Source: Trichodelitschia bisporula (taxonomy: Eukaryota; Ascomycota; Dothideomycetes; Phaeotrichales; Phaeotrichaceae). Taken from it: 64,000 bases of DNA. The stretch's first letter is position 1. Every line of letters begins with the position of its first letter. Location: assembly GCA_010356995.1 (NCBI GenBank), contig ML996691.1, positions 968,211 through 1,032,210 of the forward strand. Reading direction: 5' to 3'. Of the stretch, positions 33,320 to 44,600 are shown piece after piece. Below the pieces are notes generated by a model. That model was not told the origin of the DNA and did no database searches. It worked only from the letters and a program-made list of their open reading frames with translations. Made by a program: the position numbers and the translations under genes.

Positions 33320-35498
33320 ATGCGGTCCGCCTTCGCCCTCCTTGCCGCCTTCCCGCTGGCCCTCGGCATGCCCCACGGGCCCGATGGGGACATGCCGGCT
33401 GCACCGAAGCCCGCTACCCCGAGTGCCGCCGTCACGGCCCCGAAACCCGCTGGCCCTGCTCCAGCGATCGCACCGACCGGCGCCGTAGCCGGCAAAACCG
33501 TCACGCCAGCGGGATGCAAAGCCCTCAACTCCGACGCCGACTTCCCGACACTCGCCGAGGTCCGCGCCGTCCTGCCCGAAGCCGAACCCCGTCCGGTGCC
33601 CAAAGGGTTCAGCCTCGGGGGCAAGCGGCCGGATTACCTAGTGCGGGCCGAGACGGTAGCGGACGTGCAAGCAGCGGTGAAGCTCGCGGCGAAGCGCAAC
33701 TTGCGGCTCTCGGTGATCAACTCCGGGCATGATTTCCTCGGGCGGAATGATGCACCGAGTGGTTTGAGTCTGGATGTTAGCCTCCTGGGGGGCGTGCGGG
33801 TGTTGGAGAGTTTTACGCCTACTGAGAAGGGTGCGGAGAAGCCGGGGAAGGCGCCGAATACCATCGTTCCGGTGAAGGGGAAGCAGGCGGCGGTTACGTT
33901 TGGGGCGGGATTGAGTACCCAGCGGTTGAATAATCTAATTTTTCCGTCGAAGTTGCTGACCATGGGGGCGGCACATGGAAGTGTTTCCGTTGCGGGCGGC
34001 TGGGGGCAGACGGCTGGGCATGGTGAGTGCGCCGAAGTTTAGCTAGCAAGGCTGATGATATCCAGGGCCCTTGACGCCGGTGTACGGCCTCGGAGTCGAC
34101 CAGTTCCTCGGTACGGCCCCCTCGCACTCCTATCCACCATCCTAACCCCTCCAGAATTCAAAGTCGTCACCGCAGACGGCCAACTCCGCGTTGCGAACAA
34201 AGTTTCAAACCCCGACCTGTTCTGGGCCCTCCGCGGCGGCGGCGGCGGCACTTTCGGTGTCGTCGTCGAAGCCACTGTAAAAGCCTACCCCGACATCCCC
34301 GTCACCGTAACAACCTGGTGGATGAACACGACGGCCGAGGAGCACGGCCTCTGGGATGCGTACGGTTACCTGCACACGCAATTCCCGGATATGGTCGCAC
34401 GCGGCATCAGCGGGTACTACTATATCTACCCGGGCGCCATGCGCGCCATGATGGTGCACGTCGGCAACACAACTGCAACCGCCGCGGCGGCCTCATTCTG
34501 GAAACCGCACTTGGAGAAAATGGCCTCCTTCCCCGGCGTCAAGCCCGCCGAGACCCAGATCTCAGAGTACGACTCCTTCAAAGCGTACTTTGACTCGCGC
34601 TTCGGCGCCATCGACAAGCCCGCCTGCGGGTCCGTCGTGCCCGCGCCGCACAAGCAGAAGCGCCATGGGCCGGGCATGGAAATGGCGGCCCCACGGCCAA
34701 ATGGCGCAGTGCCCCTCGACAGCCGCCTGTTGGGCGCGAAGCACTTCGCGCACCCAGACCTCGTAGCTGCTTTTAAGGCAACGGCGTCGAAGGGCTTGGG
34801 TGGCGTGTCGATGCCGAGTTTACAAGGGCATTTGGTTGCGGGCGGGAAAGCAGCACATCCGGATGATGATACCGCCGTGCTGCCAGCGTGGCGCAACGCG
34901 CTGGTGCATTTGATCGGGACGCGGATTCCGGGAGTGGTGAGCGTGGATAGCTTGCGGAAGATTTCGCCGGACTCAGGGGCATACGCAAACGAGGTCAGCC
35001 GAGAACACTCTAGATTGACTGCAGGAGCTAACACGCGGGGGTCAGGCGTACTACCTTGAGGAGAATTGGAAAGAGACCTTCTGGGGCGCCAACTACCCGA
35101 AGCTCTCCACCATCAAAACCAAATACGACCCCGACATGCTCTTCTGGGCCACACCAGGCATAAACGCTGACCTCCTCGAAGCCCGGCCTGACGGCCGCGT
35201 ATGCCGCGTCACGACGCCGTACACCAGGAACACGCCGCCGCGCAGCGATAACTCGGTATCGGCGCTCGGCGGGGCGGTGATTACGAATCCCGATTCCATG
35301 TCTGGATTTCCCAAGGGGAATGGCACGGCGAAGGGACTGCAGATCCCGCCGGCCCTGCTGTCAGCGTTGGCGAAGGGGACTGGCTTGCCGAAGTCGTCTG
35401 GCTCGGGTAATCTGGGTGCCCTTGGTGTGCCTGCTGCTGTGTTTCCCACACCGACTGGGGCGGCGGCAAAGGAGACGGCTTGTGCTGGAGGACACTAA
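33320..35498 (+). CDS. Secreted FAD-linked oxidase (PCMH/BBE type)
   Basis: Exons 33320-34022, 34066-34110, 34155-34993 and 35046-35498 (679 aa); introns 43, 44 and 52 nt. A signal peptide (MRSAFALLAAFPLALG) is followed by a Pro/Ala-rich spacer to about residue 65. The FAD-binding PCMH domain runs from about 104 (PDYLVRAETVADVQAAV), with NSGHDFLGR placing His137 where family members carry covalent flavin. Across the first two splices, GGWGQTAGHGPLTPVYGLGV and then NPDLFWALRGGGGGTFGVV are diagnostic of fungal berberine-bridge-like oxidases. The C-terminal berberine domain contains YYLEENWKETFWGANYPKL. The substrate is unknown. Two oddities: a basic insert KQKRHG near 34652-34668 and a long Ser/Gly/Ala/Pro tail after about residue 630. 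It stands alone, without biosynthetic-cluster neighbours. Confidence 0.93.
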
Positions 35499-36523
35499 AA
35501 CTTGGATTTAGCTGGGTATATAGTTGCAGTGGTAAAATACCAAGTGAGGATATCATAAACTGACTACTATGAGGGGAAGGCCCAAGGAAGTCGTAGGGTA
35601 ATGGAAGTGTAGGCATGAAACGTGCAACAGCTACGGTGTGAAGTGAAAGCTTGATAAAAGACGAAGAGAAGAAGAAGAAGAAGAAGAAGAGACGGAGAAG
35701 AAGAAGAAGAGACAGAGAAGAAGAAGAAGAGAGAGAAGAGACGCTCGAGACTGAGTACACGACGTGGCAAATGTCTTCCCATGTTCTTTCCTTCCATCAT
35801 GAGCAAATTTGCCATGCTCCTTCCTTCCATCGTGTGCGCATTACATCATGTGCACCTTCCATTGGCATGCCCCTACCCAATACTGATATGCTCTCTCCAA
35901 CAGTAAGTATGATGCCTTGGTGCCATACATGCCTCAATGCTCCCCTTCCGCCTCAGGTGTCCATACCACAGGGCGTGAGGTTATCGAATGGGGATTGCAA
36001 GTCCAAAAGAGCTTTAGATCCAACGCTCGTCAACTCATAGCGAAAGTCGTGGTCAGCAAACCGTTGCTCGCAGTCAGATTGTTGACAATATTGACAGATT
36101 AGTGTCTACGAGAAGCCAGCCGTGGCCTGTACACCGTGGGTCCATTCAACAACCGCCCCGTCATCCGTGGGTATCTGAGGGATAAACCGCATGCGTAGTA
36201 TAAAACACCTCCCTCCCGCACCACCAGATCACAAAGGAGAAAATCCCGAAGCAAATACGGCTCTGCCCACCCCGAACGCCCCTCACTTTGATGCCCATCC
36301 CACCCTTGTTAGATAGACCCATTTCGCAGAACAAGTACAAGGGCTGCCCCCACCATGCAGAGGCTATGAAAACATGAAAGCAGAAAAGCAAGTGCATCAC
36401 AACGCCGCGCAGTAAGAGAACACCGCCGTCATATGCAATGGTGCATGAAACCCGCCGACCCCGACACCTCCCGATAAGAAATCCAACAACATGAGAGTCA
36501 ACCTCTTACACACATCCAAGCCG
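35499..36523. other. Convergent intergenic region with GAA-rich repeat
   Basis: The 1025 bp lie between the oxidase (plus) and HFI1 (minus) 3' ends. Apart from the purine microsatellite at 35663-35739 I see only short chance frames. Confidence 0.45.
35663..35739. repeat. GAA/AAG purine microsatellite
   Basis: Runs of GAA interrupted by GAGAC units make a nearly pure purine strand of about 77 bp, in imperfect repeats of roughly 24-27 bp. It is a simple repeat in the 3' intergenic region. Confidence 0.85.
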
Positions 36524-37966
36524 CTAGCTGTACGAGAGGCAGTCATCCAGAACCCCGGAGAGGGCGTTGTGGTCGCCGCTGGCCCCGGGGAGCCAAAAGA
36601 ATTCGGGATCATCGATATTCATGTCATCCTCGTTGCGATGTCCGTTGACGGTCGTCCCGTTCGTCTTTGGTGCACTCATCGTACTGGATCGCATGTCGTC
36701 CGTCTCGCGCTCGTCCTCGTCCTCAATGTATGTGCCGATCAACAGGGTTTCGTTGAGTAGGCGCGATTGCGAAAGATAGTTGTTACCGAGTAAAAGGGCT
36801 ACCTTGAGGTCTGCTAGGCTCAAGGGTCGCCATTTCGCCTCAGCCTCTACTTCCACTGGCAGCAAGCCAGCGGCATTCCGCTGCACCGAGCCTGTACCAG
36901 TCTTGGCTACTGCTTCCTGGTATTCGTATTGCCGCCGATATTTGGTCGTCTTGACGAAGTTGGCACCGTTAGTGCGGACGCGACTGATTAGGTCTGATAG
37001 AAGCTCCTTGATGAATGTTTCCGTCGCGATATTCATGAATTCAGAGCTTCCAGCAGTGCAACCTTTCACGAGGCCTTCTTCATAGCACATTGGAACCATT
37101 CGTGCTTGCAGGGACTCGGCGTCGGGGAATTCATTGGACTCGGAGAATAGGGGCTGAGCATAGCGTTTCCCTATCTCAAGTTCCCAATCTGTGGTAAATA
37201 TGCGTTAGACTCGTCCTCATGCTCTCCAGAGAACCCCGAGCTACTTACTCGTCTTGTCCGATCCGCCGGCACTGAAGGACGGTTGCCTGATGTACCGCGA
37301 CTCTAACAGCTGCTGCGTCGAGGCTTGAAAAGCGTCATCGTGTTCCTAGGCATGTTAGCCTTCTAGTCCGTCTCGTCGCACCCACCCAGTATACGACTCA
37401 CATTCTGAATTCCCTTTAGACGGTGCCGCTCGCGCGCAGGAAGCTGCATTATGTCCGTCTTCAGGCGTTGTTCCATGGCATCACCGGTGGCGGGCTTGAT
37501 CCCAGTGGTAGGCTTGTCGTTCGCCGACACCCAGCTCGCCACGCCAGGCTCGGGAGGATCTCTCGCCGCATTTGCAAGGACGGCGACACAGAATTGATTG
37601 TGTAAACGGACGGTCTCTCGATTACTGCAAATGAAGGGGTCGATCTTGCGAGCGAGCTCAGCTTGGTTGATGCGACCTAGGAAACCTGTCAGTGCGCATG
37701 CACGCATAGGCCATATCCCGCAAACGCATACCGAGCAAGAAAAGTGATATAGACTCTTTGTACAGATTCCAGTCGTCTCCCGTCGCCGCCTTTAGTGCCG
37801 AATAGAGGGGCTCCATGTTGATTCTTGGCGCCTTCGGACTTGATGGTACAGCAGGTTTGGGGAGCGGGCGCGACGCCGATGCGGTGCCATTTGCAAGCGC
37901 CTTGGAGTTTGATGCTCCAGGCACAGGCGTCTGGTTGTGCGAGTCGCCCGCCATGGTGGATGGCAT
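36524..37966 (-). CDS. HFI1: SAGA subunit Hfi1/Ada1
   Basis: Structural subunit of the SAGA coactivator, with a histone fold that pairs with Taf12. Exons on the minus strand: 37966-37732, 37676-37402, 37345-37249, 37188-36524 (423 aa); introns 55, 56 and 60 nt. After a Ser/Pro-rich N-terminus, the Ada1 block reads PLYSALKAATGDDWNLYKES then LFLLGRINQAELARKIDPFI, joined across intron 1. LHNQFCVAVLANAARDPPE follows, then a middle linker. The C-terminal part has WELEIGKRYAQPLFSES, FMNIATETFIKELLSDLISR and WRPLSLADLKVALLLGNNYL, the last being the histone-fold-like segment. The start is uncertain: ATGs at 38092, 37966 and 37954 are in frame; 37966 was chosen for its position after the small repeat. 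Confidence 0.88.
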
Positions 37967-38632
37967 GGTGTGCGCAAACGGTATAGAGGGAGGGGAAGAT
38001 GCGGAGATGCGGAGATGCGGAGAGCGCAGAGACGCGCCGGGGACCCAACCGGAGGCGTGTCGATGATGTTTCTCCGCTATGGAGTCAGTCACTAGAGATA
38101 TGCCGATAAACGATGATGGAGTTGAGGCGCAGCGCTGTTGGTCGACACCCTACGTCGAGAGGGACGGTCGTTGCGGTTGTCGTCGGGGGTCAATGCGACA
38201 TGTGGAGGCGCCCGACAACACCCCCCATCGATGCTTCCGGATGTCGTCCTCGCAGGCTGGTTTCAAGGGCACAGAGCAAAGAGCGGTAGAATGGCGAAAG
38301 GTTCGGATAGCATCCCACGATACAGCGCGCGCATCAAATAAGGTCAAGGTCTTCAACGATCGCGACGAGGTGTCGTTAGCGAGTCTCCGCCCTAGAAACA
38401 GTGATCCATGGTCCGCGCGCAAGGCTCGCCCCCCCACGAAATCGGAAGGGGGCAGCAGAAATGTTACAACAAACGCCATCTTTTCAGCACAGCGCATATA
38501 ATTATCGCTGTAGGCCATTTTGATGCAATTATCATGACGTTCATTCGCTTCTACGATTCTTTTGATATATTTGCTTCCCAAGATCATGGGCCGAGGCATG
38601 TAAATGTTCTCGAGTCTTTCTCCAAGCCGACA
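37967..38632. promoter_or_regulatory. GCN1-HFI1 intergenic region
   Basis: The 666 bp follow the GCN1 stop and precede HFI1 on the same strand. A frame of 149 codons (38150-38599, minus) shows no motif. GCGGAGAT occurs in near-tandem copies at about 37999-38020, just upstream of HFI1. Confidence 0.4.
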
Positions 38633-41600
38633 TCAGTCCTCGAAGCTACCTTCTCCCAAGTCTACTCTGCCGACGCTCCACACTTCCCGCTCGTCTTCTT
38701 TCTCATCGCTCGCCAGCCCCAGCCCGCCTTGTCCACCTTCGGCTTCCCGTCGCTCCCTAGCCTGGTTGGCCAAGCGCAGCGCAATGCGCCTGAAGTAGTC
38801 TTGCATAGACCGCTTGGTGTTCGGCGGCAGGCTGCTCCCTCCAGGCCCAGCCATGTACTTTTCAAATACCGCGCTTTCCTCCTCCACGACAGAGAAAAGG
38901 GTAAGGAAGGCTGCTTCTGCAGAAAGCTTGACCGGAATGACGAGATCGCGTACGCTGGCAAATATTGGCGGCACGAGCAATGCGAGATGTGGGCGGATGA
39001 GGTCATTGTTTTCGCGACTCACCGTGCGCAAAACAACCAAGGCCAATCGCCGACTATCGACGGAGTTTCCAGGCGGAATTACAGCCGCCAGTGCCTGGAA
39101 GATTGTCTTGCACGTGTCGTAGCTCTTGTTTGTGGACGGAGCGAGGAGATACTTGCCCGCCGCTAAGATGCTATTCTCTTGGATGAAAGGTTGCTGGTGA
39201 TATTAGCATCAATTACTACCACAAAGATCCGAAACTTACAGAGTCTCTGAGCCCCTGGCAAACGTGAGACGGAAGTTCGTCAGCATAAGGCTCCAGTGTC
39301 TGCGCAGCTTCGGCGAGAACTGCATTCAATGACAAAGTAGACGACTTTGAAAGTTGGGGAGCGAGAACGCGGCTCTTGATAATTCCCGCAGCAGTGTCAG
39401 CTGGAAGAACCTTGACCAGTGCGCCGATGAGCTTTGCATTTGTGATCATCATGGAGTCTAGGATGTTAGCATGTGTACGAGATAGGTTCGGAGATCATAC
39501 CATCCACATCTTGCTGCTCGGCATCGATCAATCCTAAAATAAGGTTCCGCGAAACTTCATTCATATTCGAGCCGGCTTTGCTGACGACTTCGTACAGCGC
39601 CTTCAGCATAGCGTTCTTGACACCAGGGTCCGTCGACTTCGCGCCAGTCACTAGTTCTGATATGAGAGGATCGATGCGCGGTGTCAGAGTGATGAGAGTT
39701 CCCAAAGCCTTAGCAGCCCTCGTGCGAAGAACCTCACTTGACGTATCCGCAAGGGCCTTCGCAAACGTCCGCTGCAGCTGAGGAAGGAATGGCTTCAACA
39801 ATGTCGGAATCTTGTCCAAAAGATTGTTGAGGGTAAACAGGATGGCAGCTGCGTAAGTATTAGATACGAATGGTTTAGACAGTGAAAAGGGCATACCCTT
39901 GACATCTGCGGACCGGTCAGACACAACTCGGATCAGCGCGCCAGTGATATGCGTAACGAAAGGCTTCAGAGCATTGCTGCTAGCACGGTCAACGATATCA
40001 GAGAGCGCAAGCGCAGCTTGCGTGCGCTGGTCTGTGGTTCCATTCGTCAAGCCCTGGTAAAAGATCGGTAGAATAGCGTTGATGCCTTTAGGAAGTTCGA
40101 ATCCGCGCAGATTTGCGCCGGGGACGCCAACTTGCAGAAGAACCTGGCGTGTTGAAACAACCAGACTCTCCATTTCTTCTTTGCGAAGACGCTTGGTCAG
40201 CGCGTTCAGTGCGGCCCATGCGGTCTTGACAACTTCCGTGTCCCTGTCATCAAATGAAAGAAGAAGAGCGCGGATGAGGTCTGGATAGTAGCGCGTAGCG
40301 TCGATCTCCACTTGCTCGAAGAATGTGGTCAGGTGCCGACATGCTTCAGACCGCCGGCGATGGTCGTCATGCTTAATGAATCCGAGCATCGCCGACATCG
40401 CAGTGCTGAGACCTTCATCTGCATCAACGGACGATAGAACGACATCAAAAGCCGTGCTGAGCTCTTCCCGAAGTTCGGGGTCCTCACACTCGATGAGGTT
40501 GTCCATGAGAGCATTGAAGACTTTTGGCAAACTCCGCGTAAGCGCTTTGATGGCGACCTCTGCGAGAGATGCGATCGCCTTGGCATTGAATACGGACATC
40601 GGACTCTTGATGAGGCTCGGAAGGAGAGTCGGAAGGATGACGTTCGAGCGAGTGCTGTCAGTGAGCAGAGTGAGCAAGGCCGATAGTGCGTTTTGGGCGT
40701 GCCCCTCCTCACGAAGAAGGTTGAGGAGATGCCTGAAAACATCGTCTACCGATTTCTTGCCCAACACCTTTTGCAAAGAGTCAAAGGCCTCGGCAGCGGC
40801 TTCGCGCACGTCCGCATTCGAGTCGACGAGTGCGGTCTGTACGACGGCAATAAGGGTCTTTTCGTAGTCTTCCAGCGTATCGGGGGAAGCTGATGAGATG
40901 ATTTCGCGCAGAGCTATGCAGATACCTTGCTTCGCATCCGCGTCGGGTGTGTGGAGGGCCTCCTCTAAGGTAGGAAGGAGGCTGGCCAGGACGCCTTCTC
41001 CAGCCTTGCGGATAAGTTCTCCAAGCGCATTGCCGGCAATAAGCTTTTGCTCCATATTGGAACTGCCAATCCGGCGAATGATGAGTTGCGTAAGAGTGGG
41101 GATGATCTCGCGCAGCGTCCGAGGAGTTGCAACCAGGGCTTTCCACACGTTAATGGCCGCGGAACGAACGAGGCCGGACGTGTCACAACGGCAAATGTAG
41201 ATAGCAGAAAGCACACGGTTCCGCCGCTCCTCACCAAGCACCTCCAGAAGCGACTGGCCGGCCTCGGTCGCCCCCTCCTCGGCGTCATCCTGCTCCACCC
41301 TAGCCGTGATGCCAGTGAGATTGAAGAGGAGATCCCCAACCAACTCAACGGAGCTCAGGCGGATACGGTAATTGTCATCTGCCAAGCCGCGCTCGAGTTC
41401 TGGCAGCAGAAGATCGATAGAGCGAGAAGAGAAGTTCTTGACGAGCAAACGGCCCGCCCGCAAGGCTGTCTCACGAATCGATTCAACCTCATCTGCCAAA
41501 CCTGTAAGGATGGGAGGAATGATCTTGCTGAGGTAGTTCGAAAAGCTGTTGCCGAAGCAAGCTGGCAAAAAAATGAACAGCGACATGAAGCCTTCGCGCA

Positions 41601-44600
41601 CAGAAGCCTTGGAGCTGGAGACGTTCTGCAGAATCGTAGGTAGCGTCTCCTCAAGGCGGGTGGTGCCCAGCCCAGCAAGAACCTCACTGAGGGCCTGGGC
41701 GGATCCCAAACGGTCACCGGCGCCAGTATCTGATTTGAGAACTGACATAAGACTCGGAATGAGATCTGGCAGGGCGTCTTCACCGAGCTTTTCGATGGTG
41801 GATCCCAGAGCCTTAGAAGCCGTAGCACGAGTTGCCGGGACTGGATCGACGATCGCTACTCTCAATCCAGCAACCAAAATGGGTAAATGGGCAACCAAAT
41901 CTTTGCGTTCCGTCAAGTGAGCGAGACTGCCGATTATCTGGGACGACTTGCGCTTTGTGGATGACCTATCGGCTAAGCCCCGTTCCAGGATACGGACTAC
42001 AAGTGCAAGCGAAGGAGCATCCAGGAAATGGACAAAGTGCACCTTGATGAGTGAGTCCAGAGCATCATCCGTGTATTTCGTGGGATCGCTAAGGGCCTTG
42101 AGGAGGATGTTGACGACGCTCTTGATTTCAGGATTGTTGATAACTTCACCGAAGCGCTGCAGACTGCGGTTTGCTGATAGCCGTACTTCTTTATGGGAGT
42201 CAGTCAAGACATTCGTCAAAGGGGGGATAATGTCTGGCAAGCTCAAGGCCAGTTGCTGCGGGTCGAGATAAGCCATGGCACCGAGTAGATCGCAGGCTCC
42301 CTTTTTGCTACGCCACTGGTCTTCCTCAAGACCTTCCAGCAGAGTGGGCAGGATCTGCTTCACGCCGAACGAGCTCAGGTTTGCAAAGCATGCCTTGGAA
42401 GCATCCAAGCAAGCTTCACGAACATCGGGACTTGAGTCACCAAAGCCTGCGAGCAGCTGCGGGACGATTTGGATAACGTAGGGCTCGAACGTGCGCCCCA
42501 AGATAGTTGAAAGCAATTCGTAGGCCAGATACACGCCTTGTCTCTGGCTCGCATCTTTTTTGTTTTCCGCTGCGCCTTTGAGAGTTGACAATATGCGGTA
42601 CTGTTGGAGAACAGATATGCCCTTGCCGCTGACAATCCCAGCCAGACCATAAGCAGCGCCGCGGCGAGTCGCGTACTTCTTGGACTTGAGCAGCTCGTCC
42701 AGCATTTGCTGCACGTACTCCGGTACTTGGTCTTGCGACGTCCGTACGAGCGGTGGAAGACATTCGGCAACAGCGTACTGCACACTCTCCGAGGGCGTAC
42801 TCAAGGTGGTTAACAGCCGTTGAACGACCTTGGGCACTCGCTTATCCCCCGATTTCAAATGGCGAGCCAGGGCACCGTAGAGAATGACAACGGCTTCGTT
42901 GATTTTGTCGAAGGTTTCCGAGCGGCGATCAGGGCTTTCAAGGGCGTTCTCAAATAATTCCATGAGCTCCTCGACCTTGGCAGCGCCCTTTGCTGCGATG
43001 ATGGTGGTTGCAGCATCAATCATCTCGTCTCGCACAGTGTCGCTGTGGTCTCCCAGGGGGCCGTTATCGATGAGGAAGCGTACTAGTGACACAAGTTCTG
43101 CGCCGTCAAAGGCAGGAGCCAGCTCTTTGAGAGCAAGCGCAACGCCGCTTCGCGCTTCCCAGAGGTCAGCCATGTTGGTCTTGCGTGGCACTCCGTATTC
43201 GTCCCGCTCGGGAACCCTCGGCTTTGCCTTCTCGATATACAAGCCTTTGAGCTTCGATACGATCTGGGTGAAGAGCTTGGGATAGTTGGAAATAGTTTCA
43301 GCCAAAGTCCGCGCTGCTGCACGCCGAAGTTGCTTGTCAGGAGACTCTAGGTATCTGATAGTCTGCTCAGAGGACTCGGGCGCATCATGAAACTCGCTCT
43401 CTTCCCATATGGTTCGAGCCAACTCAGCATTTTCCGGGACAACATCGTGGCAAGCTATCCAGATTTGCTCGAGGAAATCATACTCTGAGAGATCAAGTTC
43501 TGCATCAATGGCTTGCAAAACGGCTATCCGGACGGACGCTTGGGGGAGAATAGTGCCCTCCACGATTACCGAAATTTCCTCAAGGCCGAGATTGGGGTCA
43601 ATGCTGCGGCAGAGGTCCTGGAAGCAATCTTTGACCAGCTTGTAATGCTGATTGTACCTTTGCATCGAAGATATGAGGACCTCTAGCAGTTTTCTCCGCG
43701 GAAGACGCTCATTCACGACTACGAAGCATCAGTATCAGCCGGAGAAAGCGACGGTCAACTTACAGGCATCGGTATGACAGGCAAGAAATTCGGTAGCAAG
43801 CACAAGCTGTTCGTCAGCCGCCTCACTGCCAGCAGCTGCGAAACCGCCGTTCTGGAGCACAAGGAACATCAAAGGAAGCATGTAGGCCAGAGACACTGTA
43901 TCGAAGGGTCGCTGTTCGCCCAAAATCCGTACTCGATACAACACACGGGTAACCAGTTCTATGCCGATTGTTAGCTTCATGGTGCAGAAACGTTCAGTGA
44001 GCTCACCCTCAAGAGGTTCGACGAGGAATTCGGCAGGGAGCTGCGTTACTCCAATAGCCCGAAGGGTAGCAACACCGACAAACTGCCGCATGGAACCAAG
44101 CCTTGAGGTGACGCTACGAGAGCAATCCAGATAAGCCAAAGAAGCGGCATCACCAAGGATAAGTCCAGCACCGGCTTCGATGATCTCATGCAGAAGGTCC
44201 ACCGCTTGGACTATCCACAGCTCCGCTTCGGTGGGAGGGCCTGTTGCAAGGGCGTGAATGATACCGACGCCACGCTTGAGCTTCTCATGGACGGCACGGA
44301 CTTGCTTGCGGATTGCCGATTCTTTCGCGATTTGAGCCTTGACTTTCGTTTGCTCTTCCGGCGTCAGCTTCCGCGTCTGGCCCGTTTTCTTCCCGATTTG
44401 CGCCCGGAGCTCCTCTTCCCACTTGAGAGTGTCGTAGTCTTTGGCCTTTTTATCCACAACAGCACTACGGCTCGAGCTGGCAAGGACATCCACAAAAAGC
44501 GTGCCTTCAGGAGTCCGGTAGATGGATGCTTCGGTGGTGCCTATTCCAGCCATCTGTTCACTGCTCAAGTCCTGCTGAATTTGCTTGACAAGCCGCGGGG

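Noticed and set aside
37967-38092. Longer HFI1 N-terminus from ATG 38092
   Set aside because: In frame and possible, but the added 42 residues are low complexity and run through a small tandem repeat; left as an alternative start.
38408-39166. 252-codon plus-strand frame over the GCN1 3' end
   Set aside because: Antisense to a well-supported GCN1 exon and without motifs.
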